A DNA stretch of 64,000 nucleotides, taken from the NCBI RefSeq assembly GCF_024181285.1, contig NZ_CP051201.1, positions 2,914,001 through 2,978,000 on the forward strand, in the 5' to 3' direction. The notes beneath the pieces were generated by a model that saw only the letters and a program-made list of their open reading frames with translations, ran no database searches and was not told the origin of the DNA. This document shows, one piece after another, positions 1-8,457 of this stretch (positions within the stretch are counted from its first letter, which is position 1; each line of letters starts with the position of its first letter). Made by a program: the position numbers and the translations under genes. The stretch is from Treponema sp. OMZ 790 (GTDB lineage: Bacteria; Spirochaetota; Spirochaetia; Treponematales; Treponemataceae).

Positions 1-2
1 CT

Positions 3-350
3 GCAGGTGTGGTCGGCACAACCTTGGAAAACCTAAAGCAGGCAGCTGCCGGTGAAAACCATGAATGGCAGCACATGTATCCTGAGTTTGCTAAGACGGC
101 AAGGGAAGAAGGTTTCCCCCTAATCGCTGCCGTTATGGACAGCATCGCTGTTGCCGAAAAGTACCATGCAGAAAGGTATGAGGCCTTTATCAAAAGGATC
201 GAGGAGAATTCCATGTGGGTACAAGAAAGTCCGACAACATGGAAGTGCTTAAACTGCGGCTTTATCGTAGTCAGCAAAAGCGCTCCCGAAAAATGCCCTG
301 CCTGTGCTTATCCCAAAGCTTACTTTGCCCGTTTGGAAGAAAGTTTTTAA
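3..350 (+). CDS. Rubrerythrin, C-terminal part (5' end outside window)
   Basis: The reading frame is open from the first base, so this is the 3' part of a gene that starts upstream. The first ~65 residues form helices with the E-x-x-x-H spacing of the ferritin-like diiron domain (AEKYHAER). The last ~40 residues are a rubredoxin-like domain with two zinc/iron-knuckle pairs, CLNCG and CPACAYPK. The order diiron domain then C-terminal rubredoxin is that of rubrerythrin, a cytosolic peroxide reductase of anaerobes. It converges on recQ with only 12 bases between stops. A truncated nigerythrin-type protein cannot be excluded because the N-terminus is missing. Confidence 0.9.
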   Translation, partial: AGVVGTTLENLKQAAAGENHEWQHMYPEFAKTAREEGFPLIAAVMDSIAVAEKYHAERYEAFIKRIEENSMWVQESPTTWKCLNCGFIVVSKSAPEKCPACAYPKAYFARLEESF

Positions 351-362
351 ACTCGGCTTAAA

Positions 363-2072
363 TCAAACGGTAAGCTTATCGTGCCAAAGGGGGCTTTTCA
401 ATTTTTTGATAAGCCCCTCTTTAATAAGCTCTTCGCTTAAACGCTTTACATCCCCTGCTTCCCAAAATTCCTTCTTTGAAGAAAAAAAATCGATCGCTTC
501 ATTTTGAGTAAAAATTCTTTTGTTTGCTTTTATGAACCTTACAAAAAGCCTTTCGTCTTCGGGATATTGAACTGCTGTCTTATTGCAAATATCGCAGCCC
601 GAACAGGCGATTACCTCTTCATCGGGGTTTGTCGCCTCTGCTCTTGTTTCGCCGAGGGCCTCTAATAGAACGGCTCTTCGGCACTTCCCGCTTTCGGCAA
701 AGTCTTTAAGAACCCCGGCCCTAAGGCGCTGTTTTTCGGGCAAGAGCTCTATCCGCTTTTTATCGGCAGGAGACCATAAAAGAACAGCCTCGGCTATGCT
801 CCCGTCACGCCCGCCTCTTCCGGCTTCTTGAATATAGGCTTCCGCAGTAGGAGAAGGATCCATGTGGATTACGGTTTTAACATCCTTCTTGTCGACTCCC
901 ATCCCCCAAGCACAAGTACATATCAGTATGCCGCTTTTATGTGCATGGAACCATTTTTCGGTTTCGGCTTTTTCTTCTCTTTCGAGGCCTGCATGATAAA
1001 ACCTTATATTTTCGTCGTTTAAGTGCAGACGCAAAAAAGAAGCCGTCTGTTCCGTTCCTTTCCGGCTGGAGCAAAAGATGACCATAGGCCTTTTTCTTTT
1101 TTGAACTTCTTCCAGAAGAGCTGGATTTTTTACCCTGCAATACTTTACAAAATAAATTATATTTGTTCTGTCCGATTCGCCTCGAACCAAATGAGCCCTG
1201 CCCTCAAAAAGAATTTCGGCTATACGCTGTAAAACCGGAGGACTCGCCGTTGCGGTAAAGGCTGAAACGGCGTAGGGGTGAAGCTTTTTGATTATGTTTG
1301 TAAGCTCAAGATAGGCCGGTCTAAAACTGTCTCCCCATTCGGTAACGCAGTGAGCCTCGTCTATCGCCAGGTGAACCACATTGCAGGCTGCAATCCTGTC
1401 GATTAGATTCCCGGCTGAAAGAACCTCGGGGTTTGCAATTATGAGCTTTGCAGGAGGCTTTCCGTCGCTTCCTTCCATGCGGGCAAGCTGTGCTTCTCTT
1501 TCTTCTTTAGTTTGACCACCCTTAAAAATTACAGGCTCAAGCCCGCCCTCCGCCATGCGCCTAAACTGGTCGCTCATAAGGGCTAAAAGAGGATAGATGA
1601 TTACGGTAGGCCCGTCCAACAAGAGGGCCGGAACTTGAAAGCACAAAGACTTTCCTGCTCCTGTCGGTAGGAGAATAATTTGCCTTCCTCTCATAATTCC
1701 GTCCTCATCATAGAGCTCAGTAAGTTTTTCTTCTTCGGTATTTGCATTAATTTTTTGAAGCAATTTTGTTTTTGCGTCCTTGTCCGAATCCGAAACTTCC
1801 CCGTTTTTCTTTTCAATCTCAATTTGTTCCGCTTCAATGCGGGCTTCGGCTGCATGAACCGCATCCAAGATATTGGCTATTGCAAGCCTCTGCCAAGGAT
1901 ATAGCGACGGAATCCCGAAAACGTTTTTTGCACAAACCGCAACGGCATCCTCGGTTTTTTCTAAACTGTATTCGGGATTGTCGGTTTCGCATACAAAGGG
2001 GCAATAAAGATCGTCCGGAGTATCATCCCATCGGTAAAGCTCTTCTGTTTCTTTTAAATTTTGATTTTCCAT
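363..2072 (-). CDS. recQ: RecQ-family ATP-dependent DNA helicase
   Basis: Superfamily 2 helicase that unwinds DNA 3'-5' during recombination repair. Visible motifs in order: Walker A LPTGAGKS near residue 140, the DEAH box AIDEAHC near 240, motif III SAFTATASP, and the C-terminal RecA lobe with MGVDKKDV and the arginine-finger motif QEAGRGGRDG near 415. A cysteine-bearing zinc region follows (CRRAVLLEALGE, then CSGCDICN). No HRDC domain is evident; at 569 aa it is a shorter RecQ. The GAGAGG ribosome site lies five bases before the ATG at 2072; a GTG two codons earlier overlaps that site and is less likely. An ~85-residue charged N-terminal region precedes the helicase core. Confidence 0.92.
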   Translation of the reverse strand: MENQNLKETEELYRWDDTPDDLYCPFVCETDNPEYSLEKTEDAVAVCAKNVFGIPSLYPWQRLAIANILDAVHAAEARIEAEQIEIEKKNGEVSDSDKDAKTKLLQKINANTEEEKLTELYDEDGIMRGRQIILLPTGAGKSLCFQVPALLLDGPTVIIYPLLALMSDQFRRMAEGGLEPVIFKGGQTKEEREAQLARMEGSDGKPPAKLIIANPEVLSAGNLIDRIAACNVVHLAIDEAHCVTEWGDSFRPAYLELTNIIKKLHPYAVSAFTATASPPVLQRIAEILFEGRAHLVRGESDRTNIIYFVKYCRVKNPALLEEVQKRKRPMVIFCSSRKGTEQTASFLRLHLNDENIRFYHAGLEREEKAETEKWFHAHKSGILICTCAWGMGVDKKDVKTVIHMDPSPTAEAYIQEAGRGGRDGSIAEAVLLWSPADKKRIELLPEKQRLRAGVLKDFAESGKCRRAVLLEALGETRAEATNPDEEVIACSGCDICNKTAVQYPEDERLFVRFIKANKRIFTQNEAIDFFSSKKEFWEAGDVKRLSEELIKEGLIKKLKSPLWHDKLTV

Positions 2073-2134
2073 TTTCACCTCTCAATATTATTGTACGAGA
2101 TAGATGAAAGAAATAGTAATTTTTTAAAAAGAAA

Positions 2135-2884
2135 TTATAAATAATATTTTGTGCCTCTACCGCTGCCTTCTTTTTGAATATACTTTTTTTCAAGCAGGGA
2201 ATTGATAAGCCTGACAACCTTATTTTTTCCAAAGCCGCTTTTTAAAACTATTTCACTGCTGGATAAGCGTATTCCTTTCGATAGAATTTCCAGAATAAGC
2301 ATTTCATCCGAATTTACTTCTTTTTTTCGATCTATAGCGGGGAGAGTTACACAAATATTATTTTCCGAAATATCGAAAATCGGCTTTATTTCATACTCTT
2401 CATAGTAGTTCATAATACGCTTAATACCTGTTCCAAACATTTCTATTAGGTGTAACCTAAAAAAAACATTGGCGATAACGGGATTTCTTAATATGGAGAT
2501 ATAGCCTTTTAAATACTCTTCTTTATTAATACCTGCGGGTAATCCTCCGGGAGAGTAAATTTCTATTTTATCGGGATGCATTGCAACCCGAATATGTGCG
2601 GGAATATCCTAGACTCTATGCACGATTGCATTAGCAAGAGCTTCACGGAAAGCTTCTGTCGGTATGCGTTCAATCAGTTTCCGTTCCATCCCTTCAATTT
2701 TTTCATATTGATAATATTTTTCAAAAAAACAAATTGCCTGATTGTATTCTTCTAAGATTGATTTATTTGCCAAAATATCCCGATCTAAAATTTCGCTGAT
2801 TGAACCTCCGAACCGAACCATATCAATACCCGGGAACTTGTTTTTATCTGCAAATAATGACCTCTGATTTTGTGTATTGTACCG
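2135..2884 (-). pseudogene. Decayed AlbA/RecG-like transcriptional regulator
   Basis: Remnant of a regulator of the AlbA_2 plus RecG-like C-terminal family. The open frame enters at 2884 without a start codon and without the N-terminal AlbA_2 DNA-binding half. It keeps the family block FREALANAIVHR, then meets an in-frame TAG at 2609-2611 where homologues usually have a D-Y pair (HRDY). After the stop the same frame resumes with IEIYSPGGLPAGI, a diagnostic family motif, and runs through a winged-helix-like C-terminus to 2135. The gene therefore has two lesions, a missing 5' end and a nonsense codon. The downstream half could in principle be made alone from the ATG at 2579-2581, but no good ribosome site is seen. 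Confidence 0.8.
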
Positions 2885-2917
2885 CTAATTATTATACCAT
2901 ATAACAAACGCAAATGC

Positions 2918-2968
2918 AACGTATTTTTTTGCGTTTCATTTACGTTTGAAACGTATTTTTTTTCGTTT
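2918..2968. repeat. Two direct copies of a 19-bp T-rich motif, 32 bp apart
   Basis: The motif AACGTATTTTTTTGCGTTT at 2918-2936 recurs at 2950-2968 with one difference (T for G). Both lie between the decayed regulator and recO, just upstream of a GC-rich hairpin. Further short CGTTT/AAACG words surround them. Function unknown; it may be the edge of an intergenic repeat element or degenerate operator sites of the dead regulator next door. Confidence 0.6.
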
Positions 2969-2989
2969 TATTCGTGCGGAGGGTTTAAT

Positions 2990-3012
2990 ACCCCGACGCT
3001 CTGCGCCGGGGT
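2990..3012. repeat. GC-rich hairpin downstream of recO
   Basis: ACCCCG at 2990 pairs with CGGGGT ending at 3012; an inner CGC/GCG pair continues the stem across one mismatch, with a TCT loop. No T-run follows on either side that would make a canonical terminator, although it sits 44 bases past the recO stop. A REP-like intergenic element or a weak terminator are both possible. Confidence 0.55.
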
Positions 3013-3055
3013 TGTTGATTTGCGTTTGCAAAATGAGTTTTAAAATCAGCCCGGA

Positions 3056-3865
3056 TTACAACAAAAAATTACAGGATTCGAGAGTTTTAAAATTTGAACC
3101 TGCTGCGAGCCTTATAAGATAGAATAAAAAATCTTTTAGTTCGGCGTAGGCTTGTTCCGAGAGGTTTAATCCTCTCGATATTTTTGGGATAAGATTTTGA
3201 ACTGCGAAGAGGTATAAAAGGCTTTCGCCTGAAAGGGGAAATGCCGGCTCGTGTTTATCGAGGCAGACCTCGCAAACGCAAGAATCTTCATGCGGAACGA
3301 AAAAGGAGTTTTTTACGCTGTAAGAAAAATCTTCCGCATTTGTGGTGAGAGCATCGGTTTTCGATTCTGCACCCGAAGTCCTTACTCCGCAGCGGCAGCA
3401 ATGTTCCATATCCGGGGCAAGACCCGATAAAGAAATGACCCTCCACAAAAAACGGAGCAAGGCTTTTCGGCATTCGTTTTCGGAAGAAACTGCAAGCCCC
3501 GTCAAAAAGGAATTTATGATTTGCCAGTCGATGTTTCCTTTAAGCTTGACGGCTAATTCGGCTGCAAAGGCTGCACACCAAATGCGGGTCAGGTTATCGC
3601 TGAGGCCTATGCGGTAGTCGCTTACCTTAAAGTCGCTTATCTTGTTTGAATTTTTTATTGGGTTTGAATAAATCCAAACTTCTCCGGTGTGGTAGGGAAT
3701 TACCATGCTTCGCAGTTTGCTCTTAGGCCCGCCGAAGACAGCCGCATCTATCAGCTTGCAGGAGTGTTCAGTATCGGGTAAGAGGAGTAGGGCGTTTCTG
3801 TGCCCTTCTCCGAATGTCTTTAACGAAAGGACGAGAGCTTCGGAAGACCAAGAGCGGTTAGCCAT
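3056..3865 (-). CDS. recO: DNA repair protein RecO
   Basis: RecO loads RecA on SSB-coated DNA together with RecR and anneals strands. The 269-aa product has the N-terminal OB-fold start typical of the family (EALVLSLKTFGEG, then KSKLRSMVIPY). The helical C-terminal domain carries a zinc site made of CCRCG near residue 163 and CVCEVC near 218. It is the last gene of a minus-strand unit; its start codon is two bases past the stop of the HEAT-repeat protein, so the two are probably translationally coupled. Sequence is divergent from proteobacterial RecO, as is usual in spirochaetes. Confidence 0.85.
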   Translation of the reverse strand: MANRSWSSEALVLSLKTFGEGHRNALLLLPDTEHSCKLIDAAVFGGPKSKLRSMVIPYHTGEVWIYSNPIKNSNKISDFKVSDYRIGLSDNLTRIWCAAFAAELAVKLKGNIDWQIINSFLTGLAVSSENECRKALLRFLWRVISLSGLAPDMEHCCRCGVRTSGAESKTDALTTNAEDFSYSVKNSFFVPHEDSCVCEVCLDKHEPAFPLSGESLLYLFAVQNLIPKISRGLNLSEQAYAELKDFLFYLIRLAAGSNFKTLESCNFLL

Positions 3866-3867
3866 CT

Positions 3868-5358
3868 TTACTTGCCTGTTTGCTTGTCTTGAGGGGCGTT
3901 TGTATTTCCGGATTGCAAGAGGTCCTTAGCCCTTCGGCTTAAAGTTCCGTTTTTTTCATCTTCGGCAATCGCGGAAACAAGTGGTACAAGTTCGGGATAT
4001 TTATTGCGTTTAAACATGTCCAATCCTATGCTTTTGAGAATTGCATCCTTATGGTTTAGATAGGCTTCAGCTATTGGAGCCGTTCCTTTATTTTCAACTT
4101 TTGAAATAACCTTGCCGAGTTCTGCGGAAAATTTATTTTGTTTCTTGTCCGAGATAGCTTTTAATGCGGCCGTCTTTACATCTTCAAAAATTACATCAAA
4201 GTTATTCTTTAAAAGACTTTCGGCAATTTTTAAGCGTAAGGGCAGCCCTGTTCTTTCTTCATTAAAAGAATCGATAAGCCACTCATTTGCTTCCGCATTG
4301 TTAAAATGAGAAAGGGCTTCTATCGCGGCTAAGCGTACGGAATTTTCAGGGTCTTTTTTTGCACGGTATAAGATAAACGGAACGGCATCCTCCGCTTTTT
4401 CTTCCTTTGCAGATTGAATGGCTTGAAGTCTTACCTTATAGTAAGAATCTTTAAAGGCTTGAATCATTATGTTTTTAGCCTTAGCGTCCTTAAAGCCGGC
4501 AATACCTTTTATCGCAGCAGTTCTTAAAATCGGATCCTTATCTTCAAAAATTTCGGATAAAACAGGAATAGCTCCTTCATCTCCTATCTTTCCTAGGGCA
4601 GAAACGGCTGCACCCCTTATAATGGCATTTTCATCGGAATCTTCAGCAACGCGGATTAAAAAATCCCGGATTTCAGGCGTGTGGAGTTCTTCCAATGCAA
4701 ACATTATATTTTGTTTTATTATTAAAGATTTTTTTTCATCTTCTGAGGCTTCGGAATCAAAAAGCTCTGAAAGGAAAACTGCGTCTTCGGCTTTTCCTAT
4801 TTTTCCTATTGCAGCAATACAAAGGTCTCTGTACTCATCTTCTTCGTCTTTTAGTATTTGCCGTAAAAAATCTATTCCTTCGTATATCTCAAGCTCTCTG
4901 ATATAGGAAATAGCAGTGCGGACTGTTTCTTGGGGAAACTCTTCTTTGTTTTCTAAGACCATGAGGGCATCGGCTTTTAAGCAATCATTCTTTTTTTCGG
5001 CAAAGTAAGCAAACAAAGCTTCTCTGATTGCAGGAATTTTGGTCTCGGCAAATATTTTTTGTAGGTCGGTATCAAAGCGGTCATCTTCATCGCTTTTTAG
5101 CCTTTTTATAAGTTCTAAGATATCGTCGCCTGTACCGTAAAGGATTGTGTCTCTTTTTTCTTCAAATTCAGATACTTCTTTTTTCTTTGTTTTGTCATTA
5201 GTTTTATCTTCTGTCTTTTCTTGAGTAGTTTCCGTATTTTCTGAAGGAGGCTGAGCTGCTTCTTGGGCGGCAAGCTGGAGCGTTAAGCTTAAAATAAATA
5301 AGAGGTTGAGCACACTGAGTTTTAAAAAAAAGTGTAATTCTTTTTTTAGGTTTTTCAT
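3868..5358 (-). CDS. Secreted or periplasmic HEAT-repeat protein
   Basis: A 496-aa protein with an N-terminal hydrophobic export signal (residues ~10-32, ending in AAQEA) and a Thr/Lys/Glu-rich linker to residue ~70. A solenoid of HEAT-like repeats occupies the rest; the recurring pattern is a pair of helices with A-AL-I-G-(I/E)-A-P-L, as in VSALGKIGDEGAIPVLSEIF and IAAIGKIGKAEDAVFLSELF. HEAT solenoids bind partners and no catalytic residues are visible. It is cotranscribed with tgt upstream (46-base gap) and recO downstream (2-base gap). Its partner cannot be deduced from sequence. Confidence 0.8.
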   Translation of the reverse strand: MKNLKKELHFFLKLSVLNLLFILSLTLQLAAQEAAQPPSENTETTQEKTEDKTNDKTKKKEVSEFEEKRDTILYGTGDDILELIKRLKSDEDDRFDTDLQKIFAETKIPAIREALFAYFAEKKNDCLKADALMVLENKEEFPQETVRTAISYIRELEIYEGIDFLRQILKDEEDEYRDLCIAAIGKIGKAEDAVFLSELFDSEASEDEKKSLIIKQNIMFALEELHTPEIRDFLIRVAEDSDENAIIRGAAVSALGKIGDEGAIPVLSEIFEDKDPILRTAAIKGIAGFKDAKAKNIMIQAFKDSYYKVRLQAIQSAKEEKAEDAVPFILYRAKKDPENSVRLAAIEALSHFNNAEANEWLIDSFNEERTGLPLRLKIAESLLKNNFDVIFEDVKTAALKAISDKKQNKFSAELGKVISKVENKGTAPIAEAYLNHKDAILKSIGLDMFKRNKYPELVPLVSAIAEDEKNGTLSRRAKDLLQSGNTNAPQDKQTGK

Positions 5359-5404
5359 AAATTATCCTCCGTGATACGGGCCCTGTTTTTAGGCTTGCAA
5401 AACA

Positions 5405-6538
5405 CTAACGATTTTCGTATTTCTTTAAAAAGTTTTTATAGTAATCGTTAAAAGAATCGTTTTGAACGGCCTCTCTTATGTCCTGTACCATACTATATAA
5501 AAAAGCCAAGTTGTGATAGGTTGCAAGCATTGAGTATAAAATTTCTTTTGTTCTAAATAAATGCCGCAAATAGGCCCTTGTATATTGTCGGCAAACCTTG
5601 CACTTGCATTGAGAATCGATCGGGTTAAAGTCAAACTCGTATTCTTTGCGTTTAATTGAAATGGCTCCCTCATGGGTAAAGAGGTTTCCGTTTCGGGCAT
5701 TGCGTGAAGGCAACACGCAATCGAAAATATCGACTCCGTTTTTTACCGCCTCGAGAATGTAGTCGGGGGTTCCGATTCCCATTACATAGAGGGGCTTATT
5801 TTTAGGAATATGCTTTGCCGTAAAGCTCAAATATTCTTGGTAGAGGTCTTTGGGTTCTCCTATCGAAAGGCCTCCTATGGCAATGCCTCGAGGCTCATGC
5901 TTTAAGATGGCTTCAAGGCTTTGAAGTCTTAGGTCTTCAAAAAAACCGCCTTGCACGATAGGAAAGAGGGCTCCGTCATATTCATCGGGAGTATTGTGCC
6001 AGGCTGCAAAGGCCCTGTCCAGCCAGTTCATGGTTATTTTTAGGTCGGCAAGGGTTTGGGTTTTGCTTATCCCGAAAGCTGAGCAGATGTCCAGCTGCAT
6101 CTGAATGTCGCTGTTAAAGCCCGTCTGTAAATCTACCGCAATTTCCGGGCTTAAAAATTGGCGGCTCCCGTCTATGTGGCTTTGGAATTTTACGCCTTCT
6201 TCCGTAATTTTTCGCAGCTGCGAGAGCGAAAAAACTTGAAAGCCCCCGGAGTCGGTTAAAAAGTTTTTTTTCCAGCCTGAAAAGCCGTGTAAGCCTCCGG
6301 CCGCCTTTATTACCTCGATTCCCGGGCGCAAAAAAAGATGGTATGTATTGGCCAAGATAATTTCAAAACCTATTTCGTCTAAGTCGTCCTTTGTCATTGC
6401 CTTTACCGTAGCCGCCGTTCCCACAGGCATAAAAGCCGGAGTAAGCACCTTCCCGTGAGGCAGATCCAAAACCCCCGTCCTTGCAGGAGATGCCGCATCT
6501 TGATGTAAAAGCGTAAAGATTTCTTTTTTTTCTTTCAT
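5405..6538 (-). CDS. tgt: tRNA-guanine (queuine) transglycosylase Tgt
   Basis: Exchanges guanine 34 for preQ1 in GUN-anticodon tRNAs, an early step of queuosine formation. Signature segments are present: TDSGGFQVFSL with the catalytic Asp near residue 95, IGGLSIGE, the second active-site Asp in DIFDCVLPSR near 267, and the zinc site CKCKVC followed by a His about 25 residues on (LRHLF). The length of 377 aa is normal. It is the promoter-proximal gene of the tgt-HEAT-recO unit. AAAGGA lies 12 bases before the ATG, a longer spacing than usual. Confidence 0.95.
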   Translation of the reverse strand: MKEKKEIFTLLHQDAASPARTGVLDLPHGKVLTPAFMPVGTAATVKAMTKDDLDEIGFEIILANTYHLFLRPGIEVIKAAGGLHGFSGWKKNFLTDSGGFQVFSLSQLRKITEEGVKFQSHIDGSRQFLSPEIAVDLQTGFNSDIQMQLDICSAFGISKTQTLADLKITMNWLDRAFAAWHNTPDEYDGALFPIVQGGFFEDLRLQSLEAILKHEPRGIAIGGLSIGEPKDLYQEYLSFTAKHIPKNKPLYVMGIGTPDYILEAVKNGVDIFDCVLPSRNARNGNLFTHEGAISIKRKEYEFDFNPIDSQCKCKVCRQYTRAYLRHLFRTKEILYSMLATYHNLAFLYSMVQDIREAVQNDSFNDYYKNFLKKYENR

Positions 6539-6604
6539 TAATTGTTCAATCCTTTAATCGGTTGAGAGTTTATCATAAAGACGGGAAAAAATCAATTAAA
6601 GAAA

Positions 6605-6850
6605 TTGGGGCTGACAGGGTAACCGCACCAGAGTTTCATCTTCGCAAAAAACATAGGCTGTTCAACCCGCCTTTCGCCGCTATGCGGCTGCAAGAGGGGT
6701 ATTCACAGCCTATTTTTTTGCTATTTTGTTCCCCCTATGATGCGGTTACCCTGTTTTTTTGAACAAAAGAGCGAAATTTTGTTTAAAATTTCGCTCAATA
6801 AGGAAGCCAACCGCTTCAGCAATCTGGTGCGGTTGCCCTGTTGGGGCTGA
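6605..6850. mobile_element. 226-bp MITE with 18-bp terminal inverted repeats and 10-bp target duplication
   Basis: The element spans 6615-6840. The left end CAGGGTAACCGCACCAGA (6615-6632) matches the reverse complement of the right end (6823-6840) with one difference. The 10-mer TTGGGGCTGA occurs directly outside both ends (6605-6614 and 6841-6850), a perfect target-site duplication. Inside are a third, inverted copy of the end motif (TGCGGTTACCCTG, 6741-6753), an ACATAGGCTGT/ACAGCCTAT pair, and a perfect 11-bp stem (6770-6780 with 6785-6795). No transposase gene fits inside, so it depends on one elsewhere. Removing the element and one 10-mer restores a continuous intergenic sequence. Confidence 0.85.
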
Positions 6851-7213
6851 TATGGATTGCACGAAAATCAATTCTAATAAAAAACCTCTCAGTAATACTC
6901 CGTATCTTGTCAAGGTTATTTTATGTACAATTACGTCCGTAATAGGGCATCTATTACAGCTGAAACAGGTGATCTATTACGGCTACAATAGGGCACATGT
7001 TTCAGTACTATACTAGATGGTCTCGTGAAATACTATAAATTTGATTTCCGTGCGGGGGGTATGGTGTTTAACCGCAAGGGGAGAGAAGGGGGCAAAATTG
7101 CCCCAAACTTAATAACTTTAACCGAAAAGCCGGCTTACTCCATTTTGTTTAAGGTAAGCCGAACTAAGCAATTGTAAGGTTGAAGTGGTTGGTAGGAATT
7201 ATAATTAACACTT
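6851..7213. other. Gene-free stretch with several inverted repeats
   Basis: No convincing gene. An imperfect stem is formed by CTGAAACAGGTG (6959-6970) and CACATGTTTCAG (about 6989-7000), with CTATTACAG/CTATTACGG words inside. GGGGCAA/TTGCCCC at 7089-7104 is a perfect 7-bp stem, and CGGCTTAC (7131-7138) pairs with GTAAGCCG (7154-7161). None is followed by a clear T-run on the plus strand. The stretch looks like intergenic debris of repeats next to the miniature element. Confidence 0.5.
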
Positions 7214-7693
7214 TCAGTGTAGATTACAGGCTGCTGCTATCATTGAATATAAACTTTGTGCAGTTTCTCGTGTCATAAAACCAATATCTTTAGCTCCAAA
7301 TGTTCCACTGATATTTACACTATAAAATTTTGTAATTTTATTGTCTGAACTTATATTAACATCAAAATTCAATGATGCTCCAATAATTTCATCTAAACTA
7401 ACAGTTTTTTGATTTAATTTAGCAAAAGGTTTAAAAAGTGCTATAAAATAATTAGGTTTAAACTTTATAACTCTTTCATTTAAATCCAAAATGGTTCCTT
7501 GTTTCTCTATTCTCCACCAAATAAAGTTAAGAAAAACAACTATAGGTATTCCTATAGACCAAAGCGGAGTGTGTATTACTTCATTGAAATACTTTATGTA
7601 AATAAACAAAGAAGCAATAATAACCCCGGCTGAAAGCAACAAACCTTGTGAAGTAAATTTAATTACATTTTCTTGACATCTCTTTACGCCCAT
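7214..7693 (-). CDS. Small membrane protein with two transmembrane segments, unknown
   Basis: Not recognised. The start at 7693 (Met-Gly-Val-Lys) is chosen because GGAGG lies seven bases upstream; an earlier in-frame ATG lacks such a site. The 159-aa product has two adjacent hydrophobic helices (about residues 19-37 and 45-63) with the order membrane hairpin then soluble domain. The C-terminal ~95 residues, after LDLNERVIKFKP, look like a small beta-rich PH-like module; that is inference only. It is transcribed away from an XRE regulator, the two sharing a control region with repeated motifs. Confidence 0.65.
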   Translation of the reverse strand: MGVKRCQENVIKFTSQGLLLSAGVIIASLFIYIKYFNEVIHTPLWSIGIPIVVFLNFIWWRIEKQGTILDLNERVIKFKPNYFIALFKPFAKLNQKTVSLDEIIGASLNFDVNISSDNKITKFYSVNISGTFGAKDIGFMTRETAQSLYSMIAAACNLH

Positions 7694-7802
7694 AATTAAC
7701 CTCCAGATTAAACTGTCTTTATAATATTTATTACTTAATCGTAGTAAATGTTGATGTAAGATCCGCATGAGAGTTTCCTCAAACGATTAGCTTGTCAACA
7801 TA

Positions 7803-7855
7803 ACTATATTTATAATTATATCATACTATATTTTATTGTGTCAATACTATATTTA
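7803..7855. promoter_or_regulatory. Three repeated ACTATATTTA-type boxes in a divergent control region
   Basis: ACTATATTTA at 7803, ACTATATTTTA at 7825 and ACTATATTTA at 7846 are spaced 22 and 21 bases, about two helical turns. They lie just ahead of the XRE regulator gene and behind the start of the divergent membrane-protein gene, a position expected for operator sites of an autoregulated XRE protein. Binding is inferred. Confidence 0.45.
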
Positions 7856-7870
7856 GTTAAAATATTATGA

Positions 7871-8152
7871 ATGAGTGTGTTTTTAAGAGAACAACAGAGT
7901 CTTGTCATCAGTAGGCTTCGCAAGGAAAGGGAAAAGGCAGGTTTATCCCAGTTGGAATTGGCTTTGAGGGCAGATATTTCTCAAAATATGATCAACTATA
8001 TTGAAACCGGTAAAAGAACGCCGAGTCTTGATACTCTTTTAAAAATTTGTCATGCTCTGAATATCAATCCTGCTGTTCTTTTTTCGGATACGGAAGAAGA
8101 AAAGGAAGAAGCAAAAAAACAGGTTCTTGATATGATACAAAGATGGATGTAG
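7871..8152 (+). CDS. XRE-family helix-turn-helix regulator
   Basis: A 93-aa single-domain DNA-binding protein. Residues ~12-67 form the five-helix lambda-repressor-like fold: ISRLRKEREKAGLSQLELA, then ISQNMINYIETGKRTPSLDTLLKICHALNI, which matches the XRE/Cro consensus closely. The rest is an acidic tail (EEEKEEAKK). No enzymatic domain. It likely controls itself and the divergent membrane-protein gene through the repeated boxes ahead of it. There is no clear ribosome site within ten bases, and an alternative ATG lies four bases earlier in another frame. Confidence 0.88.
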   Translation: MSVFLREQQSLVISRLRKEREKAGLSQLELALRADISQNMINYIETGKRTPSLDTLLKICHALNINPAVLFSDTEEEKEEAKKQVLDMIQRWM

Positions 8153-8184
8153 ATGTAGGCAGCTCTCATTGAGTAATTCGGTTT

Positions 8185-8457
8185 CTATTTATAAGCATCT
8201 TTTCTGGCTTCTATATCAATAATAAATACAATAACTTTTTCTTCCTCTATTTTATAAAAAAGACGGAAATTTCCTAATCTAAAGCGGTATATGTCTTTAT
8301 AAATGCCTTTTAATTTTTTTATGTTAGGCCCAAAATGCGGATTTTTTCTTAATAGCGGGTAAACATAATTTTTGATTTTTTGATATAAAAATTCATACTT
8401 TTTTGATTTTATTTTTTTCTCAAAAGTCGAGGTTTCTGCAATTTTATAGTTAGCCAA
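8185..8457 (-). CDS. RelE/ParE-family toxin
   Basis: A 90-aa basic protein with the RelE-superfamily layout: an N-terminal helical hairpin, then PHFGPNIKKLKGIYKDIYRFRLGNFRLFYKIEEEKVIVFII, where the KLKG-(x)n-Y-R-x-R-x-G-x-(F/Y)-R block is the family hallmark. Most members are ribosome-dependent mRNA endonucleases, though ParE-like members poison gyrase; the sequence alone does not decide. Its start overlaps the end of the antitoxin gene by eight bases, the usual translational coupling of type II pairs. Confidence 0.88.
   Translation of the reverse strand: MANYKIAETSTFEKKIKSKKYEFLYQKIKNYVYPLLRKNPHFGPNIKKLKGIYKDIYRFRLGNFRLFYKIEEEKVIVFIIDIEARKDAYK

Noticed and set aside
6562..7016. Two short plus-strand open frames (66 and 85 codons) across the miniature element
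   Set aside because: They run through its inverted repeats, have no ribosome site and no recognisable composition; the MITE explains the sequence.
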